Below, piece after piece: positions 24,478-32,930 of a stretch of 64,000 nucleotides of DNA. Below the pieces are notes generated by a model, which saw nothing but the letters and a program-made list of their open reading frames with translations, was not told where the DNA came from and did no database searches. Position 1 is the first letter of the stretch, and each line of letters starts with the position of its first letter. The stretch is from positions 11,326 to 75,325 of the forward strand of contig JBKOZS010000085.1 in assembly GCA_046726015.1 (NCBI GenBank), given 5' to 3'. The stretch comes from QHWT01 sp046726015. Lineage in GTDB: Bacteria; Acidobacteriota; Vicinamibacteria; Vicinamibacterales; 2-12-FULL-66-21. The position numbers and the translations under genes are program-made.

Positions 24478-25938
24478 GTGGCTCGTGTTCATATCGTCGG
24501 AGGCGGACTTGCCGGCAGCGAAGCTGCCTGGCAGGTCGCGTCGCGTGGCGTGCACGTCACGCTCTACGAGATGCGGCCTGTTCGCCCGACGGCCGTCCAC
24601 AAGACGGATGGTCTTGCGGAGCTCGTCTGCAGTAATTCCTTCCGCGGCGACAAGCTCGATAACGCCGTCGGACTGCTGAAGGAAGAGATGCGGCGGCTCG
24701 GGTCGCTCGTCATGCGGGCGGCTGACGAGACACGCGTGCCTGCGGGCGCCGCGCTTGCCGTCGATCGCGAGCGTTTTTCATCGCACGTCACCGCGGCGAT
24801 CGCGTCGCATCCATTGATCTCAATCCGCCGTGAAGAGATCACGCGAATCCCAACCAACGTCGACGGTCCCGTCATTCTCGCAACAGGTCCGCTGACGTCG
24901 GACGCCCTGTCTTCCGACATCGCGTCACTTGTCGGCAGCGATCATCTCTACTTCTACGACGCGATCAGCCCCATCGTCCTCGCGGAATCAATCGATCGGT
25001 CGAAAGTCTTCCGCGCGTCCCGCTGGGGGCGGAGCCTCCGAAACGGGGACACCCACACTTCGCCCGGATCGAACAGCCAACATACAAAAAAAGGGGACAG
25101 CCCCCTTTTTTCGCAAAAAAAGGGGACAGCCAACCCCGCCTGCGGCGTCGATGACGGCGAGGGAGACTATCTCAACTGCCCGTTCACGAAGGAGGAGTAC
25201 GAGCGCTTCTACGACGCGCTCGTGGCGGCGGAGAAAGCGGCGCTCCACGAGTTCGATCAGGCGAAGTTCTTCGAGGGCTGCCTGCCGATCGAGGTGATGG
25301 CGTCGCGCGGCGTCGACACGCTCCGGTTTGGCCCCATGAAGCCCGTCGGCCTTCCCGATCCCCGAACCGGACGCGAGGCGTACGCCATCGTCCAGCTCCG
25401 CCAGGACAACATCGCGGGCGATCACTTCAGCCTCGTCGGCTTTCAAACGCAAATGAAATGGGGAGAGCAGGCGCGCGTGCTCCGGCTGATTCCCGGTCTC
25501 GAACAGGCGGAGTTCGTGCGCTTTGGCATGATCCACCGCAACACGTACGTGAATTCCCCAACGGTACTGCGTGAAACCTGGCAGACCCGTGTCCGCGAGG
25601 ATCTCTTCTTCGCCGGCCAGATGTCCGGCGTCGAGGGCTACGTGGAGTCCGCCGCGTCTGGTCTCATCGCCGGCCGGAATGCGGCGGCGCTGGTGCTCGG
25701 CGACCAGCCGTCAGCCCCACCGCGGACGACCGCGATCGGGGCACTGGCCTATTACGCCTCACACGCGGATCCGAAACACTATGTGCCATCGAATATCGCG
25801 TTCGGCCTGCTGCCGCCGCTCGACAAGGCGCCGCGGAAGAAGCAGGACCGGAAGATCGCGGTCTCCGAGCGTGCGCTGAAGGATCTGGATCTGTGGTTAG
25901 AGAGCACCTCAAAGACTTTCTCGAACACCTCCGTCTGA
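24478..25938 (+). CDS. trmFO: folate/FAD-dependent tRNA (uracil-54) methyltransferase
   Basis: Makes ribothymidine at position 54 of tRNA using methylenetetrahydrofolate and FAD. The GTG start gives the dinucleotide-binding motif VHIVGGGLAGSEAAWQVA at residues 3-20. ELVCSNSFRGDKLDNAVGLLKEEM, YFYDAISPIV and FAGQMSGVEGYVESAASGL are canonical. Between ASRW (to 183) and GDYLNCPFTKEEY (from 229) there are about 44 extra residues not found in normal TrmFO. Residues 202-218 are encoded by a GGGGACAG hairpin repeat. The insert is in frame and the rest is intact, so the enzyme may still fold. It lies seven bases after topA. Confidence 0.93.
   Translation: MARVHIVGGGLAGSEAAWQVASRGVHVTLYEMRPVRPTAVHKTDGLAELVCSNSFRGDKLDNAVGLLKEEMRRLGSLVMRAADETRVPAGAALAVDRERFSSHVTAAIASHPLISIRREEITRIPTNVDGPVILATGPLTSDALSSDIASLVGSDHLYFYDAISPIVLAESIDRSKVFRASRWGRSLRNGDTHTSPGSNSQHTKKGDSPLFSQKKGTANPACGVDDGEGDYLNCPFTKEEYERFYDALVAAEKAALHEFDQAKFFEGCLPIEVMASRGVDTLRFGPMKPVGLPDPRTGREAYAIVQLRQDNIAGDHFSLVGFQTQMKWGEQARVLRLIPGLEQAEFVRFGMIHRNTYVNSPTVLRETWQTRVREDLFFAGQMSGVEGYVESAASGLIAGRNAAALVLGDQPSAPPRTTAIGALAYYASHADPKHYVPSNIAFGLLPPLDKAPRKKQDRKIAVSERALKDLDLWLESTSKTFSNTSV
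25085..25131. repeat. AAAAAAGGGGACAGCC hairpin repeat inside trmFO
   Basis: The block contains AAAAAAAGGGGACAGCC, then CCCCCTTTTTTCGC, then a second AAAAAAAGGGGACAGCC. A reverse-complement copy with a single substitution over about 44 bases lies at 46871-46915, upstream of hslV. A/T runs flanking GGGGACAG are unlike the surrounding coding sequence. Confidence 0.85.
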
Positions 25939-26828
25939 ACGAGAACGCGTCGGCGCACACGGTGCGCGCCTACGACAGCGATTTGTCGCAGTACTTGGCG
26001 TTTCTTGCCTCGCATCTCGATCGTCGTGTCTCCGACCTGACGCCGGCGGACCTCGACCATCTGAACGCGCGCGCCTTCCTGGGCGATCTGAATCGCCGGG
26101 GCAATTCCAAGGCGTCGGCGGCGCGCAAGCTGTCCGCGATTCGCGCATTCGGCCGCTATCTCCGCCGTGAAGGCCTCCTCGAGGGCGACCCCGCCGCACT
26201 CGTCGGCACTCCGAAGCGCGAGCAGCGCATCCCCGCGCACCTTGCCGTCGACGAAATGTCGAAACTCCTCGAGATGCCGGATACCAGCGATCCACTCGGC
26301 CGCCGCGACAAGGCGATCCTCGAGCTGTTCTACGCATCGGGTCTGCGCTTGAGCGAGCTGGTTAGTCTGGATCTGGATGACGTCAACCTCTCTGGACGCG
26401 TGGTCCGCGTGCTCGGCAAGGGGCGCAAAGAGCGGATCGTTCCCTTCAATCGAACGGCGGCTGAGGCATTACGCGCGTGGCTGGCCGATCGCGAGACGTT
26501 ACGAGCACCGGCCGCTCGAAAGTCTCCCGTTCTGCGGACTAACCGCGGCCGTGAACCGCTGTTCCTGAACTACCAGGGAAGCCGGCTGTCGACGCGCGGT
26601 GTCGATAAGCTCGTGCGACGCTACGTCGCCGCCTGCAGCACCCGTTTCGGCATCAGTCCGCATGCCTTACGCCACTCCTTCGCCACGCATCTGCTCGAGG
26701 CAGGAGCTGACCTGCGCGCCATCCAGGAGCTCCTCGGCCACGCACGCCTGAGCACGACGCAACGCTACACGCACGTCAACGCCGCCCAGCTGCTCGATAC
26801 TTACAGAAAAGCCCACCCGAAGGCCTGA
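25893..26828 (+). CDS. xerC: tyrosine recombinase XerC/XerD
   Basis: Resolves chromosome dimers at dif. The 311-residue protein has the SAM-like N-terminal domain and the full catalytic set: Arg152 (ASGLRLSEL), Lys176 (GKGRKER), His257 and Arg260 (HALRHSFATH), His283 (LGHARLSTTQ) and the nucleophile Tyr292 (RYTHV). Its GTG start overlaps the trmFO 3' end by 46 bases. Position after topA and trmFO matches the XerC of the topA-trmFO-xerC-hslVU group, but hslVU is here about 20 kb away. Confidence 0.94.
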   Translation: MVREHLKDFLEHLRLNENASAHTVRAYDSDLSQYLAFLASHLDRRVSDLTPADLDHLNARAFLGDLNRRGNSKASAARKLSAIRAFGRYLRREGLLEGDPAALVGTPKREQRIPAHLAVDEMSKLLEMPDTSDPLGRRDKAILELFYASGLRLSELVSLDLDDVNLSGRVVRVLGKGRKERIVPFNRTAAEALRAWLADRETLRAPAARKSPVLRTNRGREPLFLNYQGSRLSTRGVDKLVRRYVAACSTRFGISPHALRHSFATHLLEAGADLRAIQELLGHARLSTTQRYTHVNAAQLLDTYRKAHPKA

Positions 26829-26905
26829 CGGAAATCGTCACTTGACGGGGACCTCTGGGGGCAGCATGATCGCCTCCCCAACCGGGTGTCTCCCGGAGAC
26901 GGACG

Positions 26906-27718
26906 ATGCGCAGGCTGCTGCGGGTTGCGTTAGCGTTCGAGTGTCTCCTGCTGACCGGCCGCGTCGCGACCGCGCAGGACGCACCACTTCTTCCGTCCAC
27001 GCCGATTCAGATCTCGATCAGTCGTCCGCTTCAGCTCTCCGAAGACCAACTGCAGGAGCTCGAGCAGTGGATCGACGACATGGCGAAGTGGCAGCGCGAC
27101 GAAAAGCGCTGGCCCAATTCACCAGCGCACGATGCGTATGGTCGCATCATTGTGCGGCGTCCGCAGCCAGCGCCGCCCGAGTGGCTCGACCGCGTGTGCA
27201 CGGGGCGCGATGAAGCATCGCTCTCGCTGCTGCCGCCGAGATTAGCGGAGGCGTGCCGCCTCCTCGCGAGCCGATCGATGGATCCGAAAGCGCAGGCGAT
27301 TCAGCAGCAGACGCAGACCGCCCGTGCCAGCAAAGAGAAGCTGACGAAGACGTCGTTTCTCTCACGCGTGCACCTCGACGGACTCTGGACGACCACGTCA
27401 TCGGACGTGCGGTTCTACGGACTCGTCGGTTCGCACATCAGCCTTGTCGATGTCGGCCGCGTGCAGTTCTTCGGCCCTCCTGGCGTCCTGCTGCTCTCGG
27501 TCCCCGATGGCAGGGGTTCCCGGCAGATCCGCGTGGGCTATACGTGGGGAATGAGCGTGCGGCTGGCAGACGTACGGTTGTTCGCGCCGCGGAAGAACGC
27601 GACGTTGTTCCTGACGGTGACCAAGTGCTGGACGGTGGGGAGCAACATCGATCGCCTGGGTTCCGGCGGATTCGATATCGCCGGTCTCTCGATCGCGCCG
27701 CGAAAGAACCGGCAGTAA
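26906..27718 (+). CDS. secreted protein of unknown function
   Basis: A 270-residue protein with an N-terminal signal peptide (MRRLLRVALAFECLLLTGRVATAQ). After it come a helical region (LSEDQLQELEQWIDDMAKWQRDEKRW), a PPEWLDRVC segment and a beta-rich C-terminal half (ARASKEKLTKTSFLSRVHLDGLWTTTSSDVRFYGLVGSHIS). It does not match a family I know. It lies 77 bases after xerC on the same strand. The beta-rich half with GSNIDRLGSGGFDIAGLSI could be an outer-membrane-associated domain, but this is not certain. Confidence 0.7.
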   Translation: MRRLLRVALAFECLLLTGRVATAQDAPLLPSTPIQISISRPLQLSEDQLQELEQWIDDMAKWQRDEKRWPNSPAHDAYGRIIVRRPQPAPPEWLDRVCTGRDEASLSLLPPRLAEACRLLASRSMDPKAQAIQQQTQTARASKEKLTKTSFLSRVHLDGLWTTTSSDVRFYGLVGSHISLVDVGRVQFFGPPGVLLLSVPDGRGSRQIRVGYTWGMSVRLADVRLFAPRKNATLFLTVTKCWTVGSNIDRLGSGGFDIAGLSIAPRKNRQ

Positions 27719-27817
27719 CGGCTCAGGGCTTATCACTCATGGCTTATGGCGGCTCAGGGCGCTAAGCCGGTTCGACACGTGAGCCGGCTTAAGCCCTGAG
27801 TCTTTGAGCCTTGAGTC
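27719..27817. repeat. GGCTCAGGGCTTA intergenic repeat, copy E
   Basis: The spacer between the convergent secreted-protein gene and the NtrC-type regulator contains CGGCTCAGGGCTTATCACTC, GGCGGCTCAGGGCGC and the reverse arms GCTTAAGCCCTGAG and GAGCCTTGAGTCC. It also contains a CCGGTT...GCCGGC hairpin. Confidence 0.7.
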
Positions 27818-29218
27818 CTATGCTGGCTGCGGTTCGACGATCCGGCGCCCTCTCGGATACTCGATTGCGAGCGTCTTGATCTTGTAGTTCATCACGCGCG
27901 GGCTGATCGCCAGCAGCTCCGCGGCGTCCTTCTGCACCCAGTTCGACATCTTCAGCGCCTCGATGAGCGCCTGCCGCTCGATCTCTTCGAGCGGAATGCC
28001 GGTGGGCGGGATTTTCACGACCGGGCTGCCATCGCTCGACGGTGCGCTGGTCGACAGTTCACCGAGGCGCAGGTCCGTGTTCGTCAGCTGCGGACCTTCC
28101 GTCAGGAGGATCGCGCGCTCGATCGCATTCTCGAGCTCACGGATGTTGCCCGGCCAGTTGTAGCGCATCAACAGCTTGAGCGCGTCGGGCGACAAGCCGT
28201 CGACCTTCTTCTTCAATTCGCCGGCGAACCGGCGCAGGAAGAATCCTGCGAGCTGCGGGATGTCGTCCTTGCGCTCGCGCAGAGGCGGCATGTCGATCGA
28301 CACGACGTTCAGCCGGTAGTAGAGGTCCTCGCGGAACTGGCCGCTCGCCACCATTTGCGGCAGGTTGCGGTTCGTTGCCGTGATGACGCGGACGTCGACA
28401 CGCAGCGTGCGCGTGCCGCCGAGGCGCTCGAACTCGTGCTCCTGGAGCACGCGCAGGATTTTTGCCTGCGTGTTCGCGCTCATGTCGCCGACTTCGTCGA
28501 GGAACAGCGTGCCGCCGTCCGCCTGTTCGAAGCGCCCGACGCGCTGCTTGTCCGCGCCGGTGAACGCCCCCTTCTCGTGACCGAACAGTTCGGACTCGAG
28601 CAGGTTCTCCTGCAGCGCCGCGCAATTGACCTTGACGAAATTACGTCCCGCGCGCAGCGAGTTGTGATGGATCGCGCCGGCGATGAGCTCCTTACCCGTT
28701 CCCGTTTCGCCGCGGATGAGGACCGTCGTGTTGCTCTTGGCGACCTTCTTCACGATCGCGAGCACCGACTGCAGCGCGCCGCTCGCGCCGACGATGCGGT
28801 CGAAGTCGTAGATGTCCTGCTGCGTGTGACGGAGGTACTCGATCTCGTGCTTGAGACGGCGGTGCTCGATGGCCTTCTCGACCTTGAGCTCCATCTCCTC
28901 GATCTCGAACGGCTTCTGCACGTAGTCGAACGCGCCGATCTTCATCGCTTCGACTGCCGTGTGCACCGATCCGAACGCCGTCATGAGGATCACGGCGGTG
29001 GTCGGGTGAAGCGACTTGGCCGTGCGCAACACGTCGAGCCCGTCACTGCCGCCCATCTTGAGATCGCTCAGCACGACATCGTACTGGCCTTCGTGAAGCC
29101 GCTCGATTGCGACGTTGCCGTTCGGCGCCTCGTCAACTTCGTGATGCGCGTCTGACAACGCCCGAACGATCCCGCGTCTGAGCGAGTCGTGATCGTCGGC
29201 GACAAGAATCCGTCCCAT
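27818..29218 (-). CDS. NtrC-family sigma-54 response regulator
   Basis: A 466-residue regulator with an N-terminal receiver (phosphoacceptor Asp52 in VVLSDLKM; KPF lysine near 102), an AAA+ sigma-54 activation domain, and a Fis-type HTH (KDAAELLAISPRVMNYKIKTL). All sigma-54 motifs are intact: Walker A GETGTGKE, GAFTGA and Walker B TLFLDEVGD. This contrasts with the degenerate relative at 15429-16373. It follows the histidine kinase gene by 12 bases on the same strand, so the two form an NtrBC-like pair. Targets are unknown; no -24/-12 promoter was identified. Confidence 0.94.
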   Translation of the reverse strand: MGRILVADDHDSLRRGIVRALSDAHHEVDEAPNGNVAIERLHEGQYDVVLSDLKMGGSDGLDVLRTAKSLHPTTAVILMTAFGSVHTAVEAMKIGAFDYVQKPFEIEEMELKVEKAIEHRRLKHEIEYLRHTQQDIYDFDRIVGASGALQSVLAIVKKVAKSNTTVLIRGETGTGKELIAGAIHHNSLRAGRNFVKVNCAALQENLLESELFGHEKGAFTGADKQRVGRFEQADGGTLFLDEVGDMSANTQAKILRVLQEHEFERLGGTRTLRVDVRVITATNRNLPQMVASGQFREDLYYRLNVVSIDMPPLRERKDDIPQLAGFFLRRFAGELKKKVDGLSPDALKLLMRYNWPGNIRELENAIERAILLTEGPQLTNTDLRLGELSTSAPSSDGSPVVKIPPTGIPLEEIERQALIEALKMSNWVQKDAAELLAISPRVMNYKIKTLAIEYPRGRRIVEPQPA

Positions 29219-29230
29219 AGACTCCTCTCC

Positions 29231-30430
29231 CTATCCAAACAGCTCGTGCTGGGTCTTGACGGGCAACGTGACGCGGAAGAGCGTGCCGCCTCCGGGGCGC
29301 GTGCCAACATCGATGCGGCCGTCATGCGCATCGACGATCTTGCGGACGATCGCCAGCCCCAGCCCCGAACCCTGCGGCTTGGTGGTGAAGAAGGGGCTGA
29401 AGATGCGATCCATGACCTCCGGCGGCACGCCGGGGCCGTCATCCGTGACCGCGATCTGCACCATTGGGCCGGCGTTGTCCACGCCGGGCGCGGGCTCTTC
29501 GCCCGCGAGCGCCGCCGCGACGATCTCCACCTGTCCGCCGCCCGTCATCGCTTCAAAGGCGTTGGTGACGAGGTTGGTGAAGATCTGCCGCAACTGGTGC
29601 GGATCGCCCTGGATTGGCGGCAGGTTCTCGGGCACCGATACCCGGACCTGGACTCTTCCTTTGGGTGCGTGGGTTTCCGCCATCGAAACGGCATCGCGCA
29701 CGACATCGGAGACCGCGATGTTCTCGACTTGCAGGCGGATGGGACGCACGAACTCGAGGACCTCGAGCACGATGGCGTTTGCCATCTTGGCTTCTTTGAT
29801 GATGTCGCCGAGAATCGTCTGCGCGTCGGGCGAGTCGAGCAGCTGACGCTTGAGGATCCCCGCCATCACTTCGATCCCCGCGAGCGGGTTCTTCACTTCG
29901 TGGGCGATCGCCGCGGCCATTTCCCCGAGCGCCGCGAGCCGATCGCGCAACCGCTCGCGCTCTTCAAGTTGCTCGACGCGGGTCAGATCCTTGAAGAATA
30001 ACGTGGCGCCGGCCACGCGGCCGCGCTTGTCGCGCACGTGCGACAGCGTGTAACCGATGACCTTCCCGGTTCGCTTCAGCCGCAGCTCGGCGCGGTTGGG
30101 AAGGTGGGAGATATCGAAAGCCCCTCCGACAATGCGGCAGACGTCCGGCACTTCCTTCAACACTTCCGAGAACGGACGGCCGATGTCGGACTGCCTGGGC
30201 TTGAGGCCGAGCACGCGGTATGCGATCTCATTCATGACGGCAACGCGGCCGTCGCGCGTGATCGCGACCACGCCGTTCCGAAGGTTCCAGACGAGGTCGC
30301 GGTAAAAGCCCTCCGGCACAACCGCCGCGTCAGCCAGCTTGCGTCCAGGTGGCTTGCGCGCGGGCGTTTTACGGCGCGCCCCGCGCGGGGCCGACGGTTT
30401 CCGCCGGACGCGAGTCGTTTTGCTCGGCAT
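29231..30430 (-). CDS. PAS-domain sensor histidine kinase (NtrB-like)
   Basis: About 399 residues, soluble, with a basic N-terminal stretch (KTTRVRRKPSAPRGARRKTPARK). A PAS domain follows, then the H-box in AAAIAHEVKNPLAGIEVMAG, the N-box QIFTNLVTNAFEAM and the G-boxes DDGPGVPPE and GSGLGLAIV. No membrane helix is visible, so the signal is cytoplasmic. The open frame runs to 30706 and an ATG also occurs at 30469. The ATG at 30430 is preferred because a promoter at 30471-30499 would start transcription downstream of 30469. The partner is the NtrC-type regulator downstream. Confidence 0.91.
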   Translation of the reverse strand: MPSKTTRVRRKPSAPRGARRKTPARKPPGRKLADAAVVPEGFYRDLVWNLRNGVVAITRDGRVAVMNEIAYRVLGLKPRQSDIGRPFSEVLKEVPDVCRIVGGAFDISHLPNRAELRLKRTGKVIGYTLSHVRDKRGRVAGATLFFKDLTRVEQLEERERLRDRLAALGEMAAAIAHEVKNPLAGIEVMAGILKRQLLDSPDAQTILGDIIKEAKMANAIVLEVLEFVRPIRLQVENIAVSDVVRDAVSMAETHAPKGRVQVRVSVPENLPPIQGDPHQLRQIFTNLVTNAFEAMTGGGQVEIVAAALAGEEPAPGVDNAGPMVQIAVTDDGPGVPPEVMDRIFSPFFTTKPQGSGLGLAIVRKIVDAHDGRIDVGTRPGGGTLFRVTLPVKTQHELFG

Positions 30431-30470
30431 CAAGGGAGCCTCGAACCCCGGGAGGAGCTCGGGCGACATA

Positions 30471-30499
30471 ATTGTAAGTGCCCCGGCCTGTCGAGCCAA
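30471..30499 (-). promoter_or_regulatory. sigma-70-type promoter for the kinase/regulator pair
   Basis: On the minus strand TTGGCT (30494-30499), a 17-base spacer and TACAAT (30471-30476, 5 of 6). Transcription would begin near 30465, giving a leader of about 35 bases to the ATG at 30430. The remaining roughly 230 bases up to 30730 show no gene. Confidence 0.5.
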
Positions 30500-30730
30500 G
30501 CTCTTTTGCATGTTACAGATAAGATGTCGAGCCCCGGGAAAAGCGCCGCTGCCGCCGTAATCGGAACGGAGACACGCACAGTTCGGGATGCTCGAGCTAG
30601 GCTCGCAGGGGCAAACGGTATGCCCTGCAGGATCCAGGGCGGATCTGCGAAATCCTGCGGAAAACAGGTGAGGTGGGAGGCTCTCGAATGGTTGAGCCTG
30701 TAACAATTTTGAGCGCCGATTACACTTCTG

Positions 30731-31018
30731 TTACACTTCTGTCTCTGACTGAAGCGTTTCCCACTGATGCATCAGGTCTCCGACTTCCCACATCAGAGTC
30801 TGATGCCGGTCGATGACCGGTTTGGCGGCGTCGTGGTTCTCGTAGAACCCCGGGGCCGACATCGTCGACTCGAGGTCCTTGATGGCCTGCTCACGCTCGG
30901 CAATACGGCTTTCGAGGTCCTGGATCCGCCGCTGGCGGGATTCCGCCTGCTTGCGCAGGCGCCGCTGCTCCGAATCTGTCCGCTTTTTCTCCTCGTAGGA
31001 GACGGGCTGGGGTCTTGA
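30731..31018 (-). pseudogene. detached C-terminal coiled-coil domain of the ABC-F ATPase
   Basis: Directly after the TAA that ends the ABC-F gene (31019-31021), the same frame stays open for 95 codons to another TAA. It encodes SYEEKKRTDSEQRRLRKQ, then a heptad-rich segment (RRIQDLESRIAEREQAIKDL), then SAPGFYENHDAAKPVIDRH and a final helix. This is the typical ABC-F C-terminal domain (Uup-type), including the conserved PGFYE turn. No start codon precedes the coiled coil. It looks like the proper end of the ABC-F protein cut off by one in-frame stop, unless the stop is read through or is a sequencing error. Confidence 0.85.
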
Positions 31019-32698
31019 TTATGCCGGGAGTTCCTTTTCGTTCTGTGGCGCCGTTCGCGGTGCTGGAGCCGGCGGTGCGGTCTGCACAGCCTCGCGGTTC
31101 TTCTTGCTCCAGAGAAACTCTTCGTAGTTCCCCGGATAGACGACGGCGTCGCCGTGGGCGATGTCGATGACCTTCGTCGCGAGCCTGTCGACGAAGTAGC
31201 GATCGTGCGAGACGAAGATCAGCGTGCCGCCGAAATCCTCGAGCGCTTCGAGAAGGACGTCCTTCGAATCCAGGTCGAGATGGTTCGTCGGCTCGTCGAG
31301 CAGCAGCGTGTTGGCCGGACGGAGCAGCATGCGCGCGACGGCGAGTCGCGTGCGTTCACCTCCGGAGAGCACCCGCACCGGCTTCTCGATGTCGTCACCG
31401 GAGAAGAGGAACCCACCGAGGATCGTCCGGATGTGGGGGACCATGTGGATCGGAGAGTCCCCCGCGAGCGTCTGGTACACCGTAAGCGTGGGATCCAGCC
31501 GCGCCGCTTCGTCCTGCGCAAAGTACTGCATCACCACCTGGTGACCCTCGGTCCGCATGCCCGTGTCCGGCGCTTCGACCCCCGACAACATCCGCATCAG
31601 CGTTGACTTGCCGACACCGTTGGGTCCAAGCAGCGCGATGCGATCGCCACGCTCGATGTGCAGGTTCACGTCGGCGAAGACACGCTGCGTGCCGTAGGTC
31701 TTCCGCACGTGCTTCAGATCGAGCACCGTTCGGCCGCTCTTCTGGCACTGCGGGAAATGAAAGTGCACGCGCTTTCGTTCGGGCGGGATCTCGATCGGGA
31801 CGATCTTCTCGAGCATCTTGATCCGGCTCTGTACCTGCGCGGCTTTCGTCGCCTGGTAGCGGAACCGGTTGATGAACGCGCGCATGCGCTCGAGCTCTTC
31901 GTCCTGCTCGTGTTTCTGCTGCCGGAGACGCTCCATCCGCGCGTCGCGTTCTTTGATGTAAGCGGAGTAGTTCCCGACGTAATCCGTCAGCGTTCGCAGG
32001 CCGATCTCGGTAATGCGCGTGACGACGGCGTCGAGAAAGAAGCGATCGTGCGAAACCAGGATGACCGCGTGGGGATATGACGTGAGGTATTCCTCGAGCC
32101 AGTTGCGCGCATCGAGATCGAGATGGTTCGTCGGCTCGTCGAGCAGCAGCAGCCCCGGTCGTCCGAGCAGCAGCCGCGCCAGCGCGATGCGCATCTGCCA
32201 TCCGCCGGAGAACGTCTCGGTGCGCTTGTCGAGGTCTGCTTCGGAGAAGCCAAGCCCGCGCAGCACCGTCGTCACCTTCAGCTCGATGCTGTAACCCTCG
32301 CTGCGCCGGAATGTCTCCTGGAGCTCCGCGTAGCGCGTCAGCATTGCCTCATGATCCGCCTCGGATTCGTCGTCGTCGCCGAGGCGCTCTTCGAGTTGCG
32401 CGATCTCAGCGCGCAGGTCGAGCAGCGGCTTGAACGCGAGCGATGCTTCTTCGCGCAGCGTATGTCCGCTGTGGACGAGGCCATCCTGCGGCAGATATCC
32501 GATGGTGAGCCCTGCTGGCTTCACGATCAGTCCGCCATCCGGCTCGTCCAGTCCCGCCAGCATCCGCAGGAGCGTCGTCTTGCCCGCCCCGTTTGGCCCG
32601 CTGAGGCCGACGCGTTCGCGGTCGTCGATTTGCCACGTGACGCTGTCGAGCAGGACGCGGTCGCCGAATGATTTACTCAGGGTCGAAAGCTGGATCAA
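31019..32698 (-). CDS. ABC-F family ATPase, C-terminally truncated
   Basis: A 559-residue soluble twin-ATPase of the ABC-F type (ribosome-associated translation factors such as Uup and EttA). It has Walker A GPNGAGKTT and GPNGVGKST, signatures FSGGWQMR and LSGGERTR, and Walker B LLLDEPTNHLDL twice. Between the domains lies the arm/linker with the PtIM-type basic stretch (RDARMERLRQQKHEQDEELERMRAFINRF). The protein ends in a Pro/Ala-rich linker at a TAA. In-frame sequence for the expected C-terminal domain follows immediately (30731-31018). Confidence 0.93.
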   Translation of the reverse strand: MIQLSTLSKSFGDRVLLDSVTWQIDDRERVGLSGPNGAGKTTLLRMLAGLDEPDGGLIVKPAGLTIGYLPQDGLVHSGHTLREEASLAFKPLLDLRAEIAQLEERLGDDDESEADHEAMLTRYAELQETFRRSEGYSIELKVTTVLRGLGFSEADLDKRTETFSGGWQMRIALARLLLGRPGLLLLDEPTNHLDLDARNWLEEYLTSYPHAVILVSHDRFFLDAVVTRITEIGLRTLTDYVGNYSAYIKERDARMERLRQQKHEQDEELERMRAFINRFRYQATKAAQVQSRIKMLEKIVPIEIPPERKRVHFHFPQCQKSGRTVLDLKHVRKTYGTQRVFADVNLHIERGDRIALLGPNGVGKSTLMRMLSGVEAPDTGMRTEGHQVVMQYFAQDEAARLDPTLTVYQTLAGDSPIHMVPHIRTILGGFLFSGDDIEKPVRVLSGGERTRLAVARMLLRPANTLLLDEPTNHLDLDSKDVLLEALEDFGGTLIFVSHDRYFVDRLATKVIDIAHGDAVVYPGNYEEFLWSKKNREAVQTAPPAPAPRTAPQNEKELPA

Positions 32699-32886
32699 GG
32701 GAAGTGCTTACCGCAAACTGCACACTGTCAATCGGTTAGGGCTTCACGGCGGTATTATTTTAGCACACGGTACGGACCCTTCCCGGCCGCAGCCCGGCTG
32801 TCCATAACCGCAGGCGACGGCAGCTTTCGTATCCGGATGTCGCCAGTTGTCAGCTGCTGTCGTCTCGACCTGTGTCTCTCAAGGCA

Positions 32887-32915
32887 TTGGCCAGAAACGG
32901 CTGGGCTCGTAAGAT
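32887..32915 (+). promoter_or_regulatory. sigma-70-type promoter with very short leader
   Basis: TTGGCC (32887-32892), a 17-base spacer and TAAGAT (32910-32915). Transcription would start near 32922, about nine bases before the ATG at 32931, with no Shine-Dalgarno sequence. The rest of the 232-base spacer after the divergent ABC-F gene shows no gene. Confidence 0.4.
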
Positions 32916-32930
32916 CGCGGCACCCCAGCA

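Noticed and set aside
25893..26828. A phage or integron integrase reading of the tyrosine recombinase
   Set aside because: Its position after topA and trmFO, its length and the absence of attachment sites or cargo fit housekeeping XerC.
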